Of a DNA stretch of 52,696 nucleotides, positions 26,949 to 35,703 are shown one piece after another. The notes beneath the pieces were generated by a model. It did no database searches, was not told the origin of the DNA, and worked only from the letters and a program-made list of their open reading frames with translations. How positions within the stretch are numbered: position 1 is the first letter of the stretch; the number at the start of each line of letters is the position of its first letter. The stretch covers positions 1 to 52,696 of the forward strand of contig NZ_LEKH01000018.1 in NCBI RefSeq assembly GCF_001029505.1. Reading direction: 5' to 3'. Position numbers and translations under genes: made by a program. The stretch is from Rubrobacter aplysinae. Lineage in GTDB: Bacteria > Actinomycetota > Rubrobacteria > Rubrobacterales > Rubrobacteraceae.

Positions 26949-28271
26949 ATGCAGATACCGGGTAGAGCGATAAGCCGGAAGAAGTTCCTTAAGGTAGGTG
27001 GCGCCGGGGTCGCGGGCGCCGCGATGCTCGGCACCGCCGGGTGCGCCGGTGGAGGCGAAGAGGAACAGGGAGGGGACGCAAACAGCATCGGGTGGCAGGT
27101 GATACCGCCTTACTCGCCACAGGCTACAGACCAATCCCGCGTCGACTACATAGAGAGTTCCATCTCCGACTGGGAAGAGTCTAGCGAGTTCTCGATCAAC
27201 CCACAGGTAAGCTCTTCAAACATCACGGCGGCGAACGCAAGACTCTTGGAGCAGGCCTCCCAAGGCCGGGCCCCGGATATCGCAATGGTTGACTCCTATC
27301 TATTCCCCCGCTTCTACGACTTCGTGCGACCGCTAGGCGAGTATATGGGTGACGTTTCCCAAGAGGACTATTTCCCGTTTGCCCGTGAGACCATGACTAA
27401 TGGCGGCGACGTCCTTGGCCTCCAGTTCACCACCGACGTCCGCGTGATGTTCTATCGTACGGATCTCGTAGAGGAGCCGCCGTCCTCCTGGGATGAGTTA
27501 CTCGAGGTGGGTCGGGGCCTCCGGGACCGAGAGGGGCTCGATCCCTTTCTCTTTCCCGGCGGCCGAGACGAGGCGACCGTAACCACCTCCCTACTGCCAT
27601 ACTTCTGGGCTCAGGGAGGGGAGCTCGTCGACGATGAGGGCAATCCCATCTTTGGCGAGGGTGAAAACCGTGAGAGTATGCTTAATTCCTTGAATTTCAT
27701 AAGGCAGTGCGTCGAAGCGGGGATAACGCCCCAGCGGGTCACTGAGTATGGGACGGAGCCGGACCTGAATGGTGACGTTTCGTCAGGGAACACGGCGATG
27801 TTCCTGGGCGCCAACTTCCAGGTCGGCCTCCTCCAGGAGATAATGGGAGTCGAGGAGTTCAATTCCCAGTGGGCAGTCGCCCCCATACCTTCGATGGAGG
27901 GCGGCGACAACCATGCAACCACAGCGGGCGGCCAGATGTGGGGGGTCTTCACGGAGAACGAGGACAAGCAGCGGGCCGGCGTTGATTTCTTGAAGTCCGC
28001 CTTCGTAGGCAATCAAGGTATGGCTGGGTGGTGCAACGTGGGCGGCTACCTTCCACCCCGTCAGCCGGTCTTCGAAGTCTCGGACTACGAGGGAAATAAA
28101 TACACTGACACTTTCCGGGAGCACCTCGAGATGTACGCTCGCAATCGTCCCGCCGCAGAGAGCTACCAGGACATCTCCACCCAGCTACAGATCGCCGTTT
28201 CGAACACGATCTCCGGGGAACGGAGCCCGGAAGATGCCCTTGAGGCCGCGGTTAACTCGGTGCAATCATGA
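26949..28271 (+). CDS. sugar-binding lipoprotein of an ABC transporter
   Basis: The 440-residue protein has an export signal SRKKFLKVGGAGVAGAAMLG ending in TAGC, with Cys32 as the lipid-modified residue. The start has a twin-Lys/Arg flavour close to a Tat signal. The mature part is a cluster B solute-binding protein (family 1): ITAANARLLEQASQGRAPDIAMVDSYLFP, FYRTDLVEEPPSSWDELLE and late TTAGGQMWGVFTENEDKQRAGVDFLKS. ATG 26949 sits eight bases after AAAGGA. It overlaps the first permease gene by four bases (ATGA) and delivers the sugar to it. Confidence 0.87.
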   Translation: MQIPGRAISRKKFLKVGGAGVAGAAMLGTAGCAGGGEEEQGGDANSIGWQVIPPYSPQATDQSRVDYIESSISDWEESSEFSINPQVSSSNITAANARLLEQASQGRAPDIAMVDSYLFPRFYDFVRPLGEYMGDVSQEDYFPFARETMTNGGDVLGLQFTTDVRVMFYRTDLVEEPPSSWDELLEVGRGLRDREGLDPFLFPGGRDEATVTTSLLPYFWAQGGELVDDEGNPIFGEGENRESMLNSLNFIRQCVEAGITPQRVTEYGTEPDLNGDVSSGNTAMFLGANFQVGLLQEIMGVEEFNSQWAVAPIPSMEGGDNHATTAGGQMWGVFTENEDKQRAGVDFLKSAFVGNQGMAGWCNVGGYLPPRQPVFEVSDYEGNKYTDTFREHLEMYARNRPAAESYQDISTQLQIAVSNTISGERSPEDALEAAVNSVQS

Positions 28272-29242
28272 GTTCTGGCACAACGGCGCCAGCGGCGGAG
28301 CGGCACCCGCCAGCCAACGGGCCTGGCAAACCGCCTAGTCAAAAGAGGAACAGGCTATCACGTATCAAGGAATCCCCTCTGCCATGGCTCTTGCCGCTTG
28401 CCCTCGTACTCGGGGTAACTTTTCTCTATCCCGTGTTCGAGATTGCCCGCCTGAGCTTCACCGACGCCAGCTTGGTAGGGACAGACTACTCTTACACTCT
28501 AGAGTCCTACATGTCACTGTTCGGTTCGCCGGGCTTTTGGAACATGCTGACCGTGACGGCGATCTTCGTCTCGGCTAGCGTAGCCTTCCAGATGCTCTTA
28601 GGTTTCGTTATAGCGCTGCTCATAGATCAGGGCGTTCAGCGAGGCCTCAAAGCTACGATCGTCACCCGGACAGCGGTGCTCACCGCTTGGGCCATACCCG
28701 GGGTGATAATCGGGATCATCTGGAGCATCCTGTACGAGCAGTCCGCTTCGGGAATTCTCAATTACATCTTTAGCTCGGTTGGGTTGGTTGCAGAGGCCTT
28801 ACCATTCCTCTCGGATCCGGATCTCGCGCTCGCTTCGGTGACCGCGGCTAACATCTGGCGCGGTACGGCCTTCAGCATGATCTTGATCTATGCCGGCCTC
28901 CAGACCCTGCCGCGGGATGTACTGGAGGCCGCTAGAATAGACGGGGCAAATGCCCTCCAGAGACTGTTCCGGGTGGTTATCCCAATTCTCGCACCAATGC
29001 TTTTTATTAACCTCGTGATAGTAACCATCGAAACTTTTAACACCTTTGATATGGTACTAGCGTTAACCGGTGGTGGCCCGGGCCAAAGCACGGAGGTCAT
29101 CGCGCTCAGCATCTACAATAAGATATTCCAGCAGTTCGACCTTGGAGTTGGGGCCGCAACGGCCATGCTGCTGCTGGTAATAAGCGCCGCCATGACGACT
29201 GTGTACATAGCGTTCATAGAGCGTAGTCAGGGGTTGGAGTAG
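28268..29242 (+). CDS. sugar ABC transporter permease, MalF type
   Basis: The 324-residue protein has a charged N-terminal tail, six membrane helices and the permease EAA loop EAARIDGANALQRLFRVVIPIL that contacts the ATPase. It is the first of the two channel subunits and overlaps the binding-protein gene by four bases. The second permease starts two bases after its stop. The ATPase partner is probably the MsmK-type gene at 19.9-21.2 kb, since none is found here. Confidence 0.88.
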   Translation: MSSGTTAPAAERHPPANGPGKPPSQKRNRLSRIKESPLPWLLPLALVLGVTFLYPVFEIARLSFTDASLVGTDYSYTLESYMSLFGSPGFWNMLTVTAIFVSASVAFQMLLGFVIALLIDQGVQRGLKATIVTRTAVLTAWAIPGVIIGIIWSILYEQSASGILNYIFSSVGLVAEALPFLSDPDLALASVTAANIWRGTAFSMILIYAGLQTLPRDVLEAARIDGANALQRLFRVVIPILAPMLFINLVIVTIETFNTFDMVLALTGGGPGQSTEVIALSIYNKIFQQFDLGVGAATAMLLLVISAAMTTVYIAFIERSQGLE

Positions 29243-29243
29243 C

Positions 29244-30101
29244 GTGAACAGAATACTCGCCAGTAAGGCGCGCCGGGAGTCGCTGATCAATGCCGCGCTG
29301 TACCTCTGTTTCGGGATAGTTACATTGTTCTTCTTGTTCCCGGTTTTCTGGGTGCTCTCGATGTCCTTGAAGTCCGTGCCACAACTCTTCGCGACCCCGC
29401 CAGTCTGGTTCCCTTTGAACCCGCAATTCGGGAATTATGCCTACGTGATCCAGAATACCTCTATAGTCGGGTATCTACTGAACTCGGCGTTAATAGTGGC
29501 CTTTAGTGTCGTGCTGACACTTATAATCGCAACCCTCGCGGCATACGGGTTCTCCCGGTTCATTTTCCGCGGCAAAAAGCTCTCTTTGATGGCTGTGTTG
29601 GTCTTCCAGATGGTCTCGCCGGTCGTTATAGCGATTCCTCTGTATCGGACTCTGGTAGCGCTCGGCCTATTGAATAACTTTGCCGGTCTGATTGTGGTGT
29701 ATGTGGCCGTGGTCCTGCCATTCACCACCTGGTTCTTGAAAGGCTACTTCGACACGATCCCACACGACCTAGATGACGCAGCGTCTATAGATGGTTGTAG
29801 CCGCATACAACTCCTATGGAGGGTGCTGCTGCCGGTTTGTGCCCCCGGCATAGCTTCGTCAGCCATTATCGTGGCGGTATTGAGCTGGTCACAGTTTGTT
29901 GTGCCGTTCATCCTCCTGGATGATCGCACCATGTACCCAGTATCTGTCGGGCTCGTGAACCTGCAGTCAAACTCCGACGCGATAACTCTGCACTACCTTT
30001 CGGCTGCCAGCGTAGTCGCCATAGGACCCGTCCTGGTACTGTTCGTAATACTGCAACGTTACATCGTGGGTGCTTTGGCAAGCGGAGCAGTCAAGGGCTG
30101 A
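29244..30101 (+). CDS. sugar ABC transporter permease, MalG type
   Basis: The 285-residue protein has six membrane helices and an EAA-type loop DAASIDGCSRIQLLWRVLLPVCAPG, where the usual first Glu is Asp. It starts at GTG 29244, two bases after the MalF-type stop, and closes the operon. The tail VGALASGAVKG is typical of MalG-type permeases. Together with its partner it forms the import channel for the sugar cleaved by the GH38 enzyme. Confidence 0.88.
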   Translation: MNRILASKARRESLINAALYLCFGIVTLFFLFPVFWVLSMSLKSVPQLFATPPVWFPLNPQFGNYAYVIQNTSIVGYLLNSALIVAFSVVLTLIIATLAAYGFSRFIFRGKKLSLMAVLVFQMVSPVVIAIPLYRTLVALGLLNNFAGLIVVYVAVVLPFTTWFLKGYFDTIPHDLDDAASIDGCSRIQLLWRVLLPVCAPGIASSAIIVAVLSWSQFVVPFILLDDRTMYPVSVGLVNLQSNSDAITLHYLSAASVVAIGPVLVLFVILQRYIVGALASGAVKG

Positions 30102-30135
30102 AACGCTCTCGCCTCTTTTGTGCCCTCTTGGCTGC

Positions 30136-30189
30136 CTGCTTAGCGGGATCATACTCCGCTAATCGGCAAAGTATGATCCCGCTAAGCAG
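30136..30189 (+). terminator. perfect 20-bp inverted repeat after the mannoside operon
   Basis: The arms at 30136-30155 and 30170-30189 are exact complements (left arm begins ctgcttagcggg) around a 14-base loop. It lies 34 bases past the last permease stop and no T-run follows. It most likely ends the mannoside operon, and the convergent hydratase transcript may use it too. Confidence 0.55.
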
Positions 30190-30264
30190 AGAACTGACCT
30201 GCAGTATGGAAGCCTTAACCTTCTCATTTAAGAGACGAAGGTAAAGCCGGATCTAGCGTGACGT

Positions 30265-30371
30265 GTGCGCACTCTGTTCCAGGATCTGACGGAGTACTGC
30301 CTCCTCTGCGGCAAATTGCTCCGTAAGGCACTCGTTCACCGTGTCGGGCTGCTCTCGTACTGGTTCTCCCT
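30265..30371 (+). mobile_element. possible transposase tail fragment
   Basis: One plus-strand frame reads LCGKLLRKALVHRVGLLSYW, which lines up with ASRLLRKVLIHTLAFFL of the IS982-like relic at 17.0 kb, with equal spacing to a later Ser-Pro. The similarity is short and may be chance. Nothing else is seen in the 30190-30371 gap. Confidence 0.2.
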
Positions 30372-31166
30372 CTACAGTCCGCGCCAAGTTGGCTTACGAC
30401 CTTCTGCGAATGCGCGAGGACCTTCCCGAGCATCCTCGGATACCAGCATGCTCTCATAAGTGCGCATACTCCCGCTCCTTATATACGCGTAGGCTTCTTC
30501 GACGCCCAGATTCTCGGTGGCGGCCGTTATCTCCTTGAGGGCGGAGATAGCGAGTGGGGCTGCGCTGGCGACCCTCTGCGCCAGCCGCCTGGCCTCATCC
30601 ATCAGCGTCTCCGCCGGCACCGAGGAGTTGACGAGACCCCACCGCGCGGCCTCCTCTGAGTCCATGCTCCGTCCTGTGAGCATCATCTCCATTGCTATGA
30701 CTCGGGGTAGCCGCCTGGGCAGCCGGAACGCGCCACCGGCGTCCGGGATGATTCCCAGGGTTGTCTCGGGCAGAGAGAACTGGGCGTGGTCTGCTGCAAC
30801 CACGAGGTCACAGGCCAGCGCAAGCTCGAAGCCACCGCCGACCGCGAGCCCGTTCACTGCGGCGATCACGGGCTTGTCGAGGCCAAAGAGCTCGGTGAGA
30901 CCCGCGAAGCCGCCGGGACCGTGGTCGGCATCCACAGCCTCGCCTCCCGCAGCGGCCTTGAGATCCCAGCCGGCGGAGAAGAACCGCTCGCCAGCGCCGG
31001 TCACGATCGCGACTCTGAGTTCCGGATCGTCGCGGAAGGCGAGGAAAGCCTCGGCCAGTTTGCAGCTTGTCGCAGAGTCGATGGCGTTCGCCTTGGGACG
31101 GTCGAGCGTTATCTCAAGCACCCCGCCGCTCCGCTCGGCGCGCACGGCTTCCGCAGCGTCTGTCAT
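30372..31166 (-). CDS. caiD: carnitinyl-CoA dehydratase-like crotonase (CaiD)
   Basis: This 264-residue crotonase matches CaiD closely along its length: [92 protein letters not shown], and the end [21 protein letters not shown]. It would hydrate crotonobetainyl-CoA to carnitinyl-CoA. The oxyanion loops and catalytic Glu of [16 protein letters not shown]-type sequence are present. ATG 31166 follows GGAGGTTGGAG. It is the last gene of the minus-strand operon, 39 bases after the ligase. Confidence 0.85.
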   Translation of the reverse strand: MTDAAEAVRAERSGGVLEITLDRPKANAIDSATSCKLAEAFLAFRDDPELRVAIVTGAGERFFSAGWDLKAAAGGEAVDADHGPGGFAGLTELFGLDKPVIAAVNGLAVGGGFELALACDLVVAADHAQFSLPETTLGIIPDAGGAFRLPRRLPRVIAMEMMLTGRSMDSEEAARWGLVNSSVPAETLMDEARRLAQRVASAAPLAISALKEITAATENLGVEEAYAYIRSGSMRTYESMLVSEDAREGPRAFAEGRKPTWRGL

Positions 31167-31205
31167 CTCCAACCTCCGTCGTTTCGGGGGCTCACAACTA
31201 CTCGG

Positions 31206-33329
31206 CTATTCGGATTGCATCCGGATCAGGGCATCGGCGGCGACGGCCCCCTCGCCGCGAGGCAGGACGAGCAGCGGGTTCACCTCAAGCTCCTCGATCT
31301 CGTCCCTGCGCTCGTCCGCGAAAGCGGAGATGTCGAGCACCGCCTGAACCGCTGCCTCACGGTCGCCCGCTGGACCACCCCGGAAGCCGGAGATCAGGGC
31401 CGAGACCTTCAACGAGTCCAGCGCGCGTGAGATCTCCGCCCTGCCCGCCGGGAGCAGCACCGTGGCGCTGTCCCGCACCAGCTCCGTCAGCGTTCCGCCG
31501 GAGCCTACCACCAGGGCCAGCCCGAAGCGCTCGTCCCGCCTGAGGCCGATTATCAGCTCCGCGACGGCGCCCCGGACCATCCGCTCGATGAGGAACCCAT
31601 CCTCCCCGTTCGAGCCGTTGGAGAGGCCGGCGGCCGCCACACGCTCCACCGCCGTACGGACCTCACTGTCGTCGCGCAGGTCGAGCGCGACGGCGTCGTG
31701 GTCGCTCTTGTGCGCAAGCTCCGCCGCCACGGGCTTGACGACCACCGGATACCCGATGCCGGCCGCCACCCCGGCCGCCTCTCCGGCGGAGCTGGTACGG
31801 GCCTCCGGTACTCGGACACCGGAGGCGGCGAGCAGCCGCTTGCTCTCCCACTCATCCAGTAGCCGCGGTTTCCGTGGCGCCCTGCCTGGCGCGGCGGGCA
31901 CCAGAGACTCCGCCGAGTCCTCGTCCGAGATCTCCCGCCGCCGCTCCGCGTACCAGGCCGCTCCGGCGAGGGCCGCGGTAGCTTCCGGAAGACCCTGCAA
32001 CGGCACCACGCCACCATCTAGCAGCCTCTGCCGGGCATCCGACGGTAACAGCTCCGGGATCGTGCAAGCCACCGCCGCGACCTTGCAGGTCTCCTTCTGG
32101 GAGGAGATCAGGGCGTCTGCGGCGGCGTTCCAGGCGTCCACGTCCCATTCGCCGCCACGCGGGTAGTCCAGGGTGAGGACCGTGACGTCGAACTCGCCCC
32201 GCATCATCGTCGTAAAACACCTCTGCAGCTTCTCGCGGTCGCCCCACACCGCCGTGTTGTAGTCCAGTGGATTGGAGATGCTGACGAAATCTCCCAGCTG
32301 CTCCGCGAAGGCGGCCTCCTGGGAGTCGTCCAGCTCCGGTAGCGAGAGTCCCAGCGGGGCGGCGAGGTCGGCGAACATCGCCGAGTCGCCGCCGGAGCCC
32401 GCCAGCACCCCGATCTTCCTCCCTTTCAGAGGCCCGGTGTAGGCCAGGAGCTTGAGCGTCTCCAGGAACTTGGCCAGCGTGCCGGCGCGCACGATGCCGA
32501 GCCTCTCGAAGAGGGCGTCGTACAGCTCGTCCGGATCCGAGAGCGAGCTGGTGTGGCTGCGCGTGATCCTGGTGCCAAGACTTGAGGACCCGGACTTCAG
32601 GGCGACCACGGGCACGCCCCTTTCCTGGGCCCGCAGCGCGGCGCGACTGAAGGCGCCGACGTCCTTTATGCCCTCCACGTACAGCCCGATGGCCTGTACG
32701 CGGGGGTCCTCGATCAGGGCGTCCACGTAGTCGGCGAGGCCGAGCACGGCCTGGTTGCCGATGCTTATGACGTGACTCAGAGGGAGAGAGCGATCGGCCA
32801 TCGTCACGTTCAGGCTAATATTGCCACTCTGGCTGACCACCGCCACGCCTCTCTCCGTGCGTTCTCCGCCGTGAAGGTCCGGCCACAGGGCCGGTCCTTC
32901 CAGATAGTTCAACATCCCGTAGCAGTTGGGCCCGACCAGCGCCATCTCTCCCGCCGCTGCGACTAGCTCCTCCTGCAACGCCTCGCCCTCGTGGCCCAGC
33001 TCGGCGAAGCCCGCCGCGTAGCACACGCAGCCGCCGACCCCGAGGGCCGCGAGCTCCCCCACTGCCTCGATGGTAGCCTCCCGCCGGATACCGACGAAGG
33101 CGGCGTCCGGCGCCTCCGGCAGCTCGGCGATGGACGGATAGCAAGGGTAACCGGCCAGCTCCTCGTACTTGGGGTTCACCACCAGGATGCGCCCCTCGTA
33201 GCCGAGGTCCTCGCAGTTATGGATGGCCCCCGCTAGATCCCGCCCCCCGACGAAGACGATGCTCCGGGGCGCGAGCAGACGCTGCACGTTACCTCGCGGT
33301 GTCAAGGTGTCCTCCATCAGTGAGCTCAT
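31206..33329 (-). CDS. ADP-forming acyl-CoA ligase (likely gamma-butyrobetaine/carnitine-CoA ligase)
   Basis: The 707-residue protein has fused alpha and beta halves of the NDP-forming acyl-CoA synthetase family. The first half has a CoA-binding Rossmann fold (SIVFVGGRDLAGAIHN, NPKYEELAGYPCYPSIAELPEAPDAAFVGI), GPNCYGMLNY and VVSQSGN. The second half is an ATP-grasp domain (LLAASGVRVPEARTSS, GYPVVVKPVAAELAHKSDHDAV) ending in EELEVNPLLVL. It makes an acyl-CoA with ATP, giving ADP and phosphate. From its place between a CaiA-like dehydrogenase and a CaiD-like hydratase I infer gamma-butyrobetaine or crotonobetaine as substrate. Start at ATG 33329 is six bases from the previous stop. Confidence 0.8.
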   Translation of the reverse strand: MSSLMEDTLTPRGNVQRLLAPRSIVFVGGRDLAGAIHNCEDLGYEGRILVVNPKYEELAGYPCYPSIAELPEAPDAAFVGIRREATIEAVGELAALGVGGCVCYAAGFAELGHEGEALQEELVAAAGEMALVGPNCYGMLNYLEGPALWPDLHGGERTERGVAVVSQSGNISLNVTMADRSLPLSHVISIGNQAVLGLADYVDALIEDPRVQAIGLYVEGIKDVGAFSRAALRAQERGVPVVALKSGSSSLGTRITRSHTSSLSDPDELYDALFERLGIVRAGTLAKFLETLKLLAYTGPLKGRKIGVLAGSGGDSAMFADLAAPLGLSLPELDDSQEAAFAEQLGDFVSISNPLDYNTAVWGDREKLQRCFTTMMRGEFDVTVLTLDYPRGGEWDVDAWNAAADALISSQKETCKVAAVACTIPELLPSDARQRLLDGGVVPLQGLPEATAALAGAAWYAERRREISDEDSAESLVPAAPGRAPRKPRLLDEWESKRLLAASGVRVPEARTSSAGEAAGVAAGIGYPVVVKPVAAELAHKSDHDAVALDLRDDSEVRTAVERVAAAGLSNGSNGEDGFLIERMVRGAVAELIIGLRRDERFGLALVVGSGGTLTELVRDSATVLLPAGRAEISRALDSLKVSALISGFRGGPAGDREAAVQAVLDISAFADERRDEIEELEVNPLLVLPRGEGAVAADALIRMQSE

Positions 33330-33334
33330 AAGGT

Positions 33335-34534
33335 CTACCAGCCCGTGTACACGTCGAGGCCACGTTTCTTGATCTGGCCGCCGATTATCATGCGCTGCAC
33401 CTCGGAGGTGCCCTCCCAGATGCGGTCCACCCGCACGTCGCGCCACAGCCGCTCGACGGGATTCTCCCGCTGGTAGCCCCTGCCGCCCATGATCTGGACC
33501 GCCTTGTCGCAGACCCTGCTGGCCATCTCCGAGCATTGTAGCTTGACCGCCGAGGCGCGGGCGTGAGCCAGCTTGGGGTCGGACTCGTTGGCGGTCTCCC
33601 AGCACACCCGGTAGAGCATGCTCTTCGAAGCCATGATCTCGACCGCCATATCCGCAAGCATGAACTCTATGGCCTGGAAGTCCCTTACCGGCTGGCCGAA
33701 CTGCACCCTACCGGCGGCGAACTCGTTGGCGATCTCCGTCGCCCGGGTCGCCGCGCCCACGCACCGGGCGCCGATCGCGAGCCGCGCCTCGACGAACCAG
33801 TCCTTGGTGAGCTCGAACCCTTCGCCCACGTCGCCAAGTATCTTGTCCTCGCCGACCTCGACATCCTCCAGCACGAACTGCGGATGGCCCCACACGTAGT
33901 TGTGGGTGAAGCTCGGGGTCTTCTCCACCCTCACCCCAGGCACATCCTTGTCCACGAAGAAGACGGTGGGCCTGTCGGGGTCGCCGTCAACGTGGGCGTG
34001 GACGAGCAGATAATCCGCCCCACCGCCGTCGGTGAACCATTTCTCGCCGTTGATCTTGAACCCGCCATCTATGCGGTCCGCCCGGGTCTGCACGGCCCGC
34101 ACGTCGGAGCCGGCGCCGGGCTCCGTGATCACGTACGCCTCGCGGCGCTCGCCCCGGCAGGTCGGCGCCAGGTACTCCCGCTTCTGCTCCGGCGTGGCGA
34201 ACCGCATGGAAGAGGCCGGCTGCATCACCACGTTCCACAGCGCCCCCGTGGCCCGTCCGAGCTGCTCGTTTAAGAGCATCTGCTCGAAGTTGTCGTAGCC
34301 CTGGCCACCGTCCTCGGGTGAGTGGTTCACGGCGTTGAACTCCCAGTCCACCACCGACCGGGTAAGCTCCGAAATCCTCCCGGCGGAGAGCCCTCCCCCC
34401 TCCTCGCACTCCAGTTCGGCGGACACTAGCACCTCGTCCACGAAGGCCCGCGCCCGCGACTGAAGCCGCCGATGCTCCTCCGAGAGCGAGAAGTTAGTAC
34501 CGTTCATAATGCTCTTCGACGAGACAGAGTCCAC
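33335..34534 (-). CDS. acyl-CoA dehydrogenase (likely gamma-butyrobetainyl-CoA/crotonobetainyl-CoA)
   Basis: The 399-residue flavoprotein shows the acyl-CoA dehydrogenase order: helical N-domain (LSEEHRRLQSRARAFVDEVL), beta-domain AYVITEPGAGSDVRAVQTRADRIDGGFKINGEKWFTDGG, and C-domain ending IMGGRGYQRENPVERLWRDVRVDRIWEGTSEVQRMII, with the catalytic Glu in WEGTSE. In context it would interconvert gamma-butyrobetainyl-CoA and crotonobetainyl-CoA, as CaiA does. GTG 34534 after GAGGAGG is the best start. It heads the minus-strand operon, and its promoter region holds two TACAGTAGA boxes. No dedicated electron-transfer flavoprotein genes are in the window. Confidence 0.82.
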   Translation of the reverse strand: MDSVSSKSIMNGTNFSLSEEHRRLQSRARAFVDEVLVSAELECEEGGGLSAGRISELTRSVVDWEFNAVNHSPEDGGQGYDNFEQMLLNEQLGRATGALWNVVMQPASSMRFATPEQKREYLAPTCRGERREAYVITEPGAGSDVRAVQTRADRIDGGFKINGEKWFTDGGGADYLLVHAHVDGDPDRPTVFFVDKDVPGVRVEKTPSFTHNYVWGHPQFVLEDVEVGEDKILGDVGEGFELTKDWFVEARLAIGARCVGAATRATEIANEFAAGRVQFGQPVRDFQAIEFMLADMAVEIMASKSMLYRVCWETANESDPKLAHARASAVKLQCSEMASRVCDKAVQIMGGRGYQRENPVERLWRDVRVDRIWEGTSEVQRMIIGGQIKKRGLDVYTGW

Positions 34535-34614
34535 CAGATTCCTCCTCAACTACCCTAGTCCAGGGCTCGTCTACATAGGTGTCATCAATAGCTATTATTG
34601 TGAATCTTAAACTA

Positions 34615-34683
34615 TACAGTAGAAATATGTAAAGGTCGGACAGACTTGCGCTCATTACGCTATATCGCTAGCATTACAGTAGA
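34615..34683. promoter_or_regulatory. two TACAGTAGA boxes in the divergent carnitine promoter
   Basis: Direct copies of TACAGTAGA lie at 34615-34623 and 34675-34683, exactly 60 bases apart, in the 203-base region between the dehydrogenase and the cleavage-enzyme genes. The region is AT-rich compared with its flanks. The same box occurs twice, as an inverted pair, upstream of the transporter and regulator genes at 38989-39018. They are likely operators for the regulator at 39.3 kb. Confidence 0.6.
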
Positions 34684-34737
34684 TTTATAAGATCTCGTAG
34701 AGCTTGACAAAGACGACGAACATCCTCAGGGGGCAGC

Positions 34738-35640
34738 ATGAACAGAGAGGTAATAGTGAGTTGCGCCGTTACGGGGGCGGGCGACACCGCCGGTAAGAAC
34801 CCCAACGTGCCGGTAACTCCGCAGGAGGTAGCCGACTCTGCCATAGAGGCGGCACAGGCCGGGGCGGCGGTGGCCCACATCCACGTCCGTGACCCGGAGA
34901 CGGGCGAAGGCTCCAACGACCCGGCCCTGTTCCGGAAGGTGGTGGAGCGCATCCGGGAGTCGGACACGGACGTGATCATAAACCTCACCGCCGGGGGCGG
35001 GGGTGACTTCCTGCCAAACGACGACGATCCGGGTGTGGGAGCCGCGGGTACGGACGTGCAAAGTCCCGAGGAGCGCCACGCCCACGTAGGGGCGCTATTA
35101 CCGGAAATGTGTACGCTGGACTGTGGCTCGTACAACTTCGCGGACTTCGTATATTTGAATGCGGAGCCCTGGATCCGGCGCCAGGCGAGTCTTATACAGG
35201 CGGCGGGGGTAAAGCCCGAGATAGAGTGCTTCGAGCTCGGCCATGTTAGGCTGGCCCGCCAGCTAGTAGAGGATGGGCTGGTGGATCATCCGCCATTTTT
35301 CCAGATATGCCTCGGCATCCCGTGGGCTGCGGAGGCCAACACAGAGACCATGCACGCCATGCGCGACGCTCTGCCGGCGGAAGCCCGGGATGCGGGTAGC
35401 TGGTGCGGCTTCGGCGTCGGCCGGATGCAGATACCGATGGCCGCACAGTCGGTGCTCTTAGGCGGCAACGTGCGGGTCGGCCTCGAAGATAACCTGTACC
35501 TCGAAAAGGGCGTCCCGGCGACCAACGGTGCTCTTGTAGACAGGGCCGTCGGCGTCATAGAGAGCCTCGGCGCCAGGCCAGTTACCCCTACCGAGGCCCG
35601 CGAGAAGCTCGGGCTGAAGGTACAGGAGGCCAGGGTCTGA
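34738..35640 (+). CDS. cdhC: BKACE-family 3-dehydrocarnitine cleavage enzyme
   Basis: This 300-residue zinc enzyme of the beta-keto acid cleavage family begins REVIVSCAVTGAGDT and has the metal-site HIHVRDPETGEG, the family Glu/Thr positions in NLTAGGGG, and LDCGSYNFADFVYLNAEPWI. The carnitine-pathway members condense 3-dehydrocarnitine with acetyl-CoA to give betainyl-CoA and acetoacetate. The next genes, carnitine dehydrogenase and thioesterase, fix this substrate choice. ATG 34738 follows AGGGGGCAGC. It leads the plus-strand operon from the shared divergent promoter. Confidence 0.85.
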   Translation: MNREVIVSCAVTGAGDTAGKNPNVPVTPQEVADSAIEAAQAGAAVAHIHVRDPETGEGSNDPALFRKVVERIRESDTDVIINLTAGGGGDFLPNDDDPGVGAAGTDVQSPEERHAHVGALLPEMCTLDCGSYNFADFVYLNAEPWIRRQASLIQAAGVKPEIECFELGHVRLARQLVEDGLVDHPPFFQICLGIPWAAEANTETMHAMRDALPAEARDAGSWCGFGVGRMQIPMAAQSVLLGGNVRVGLEDNLYLEKGVPATNGALVDRAVGVIESLGARPVTPTEAREKLGLKVQEARV

Positions 35641-35703
35641 GCAACGTTAGTAAGCACCCATAACCCATCTTGAAGAAGCCGAAAAATGCCGGGAGGAGCG
35701 AGA

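Noticed and set aside
31462-32166. A 234-residue Ser/Ala-rich open frame antisense to the ADP-forming ligase
   Set aside because: It is a low-complexity shadow of a GC-rich gene.
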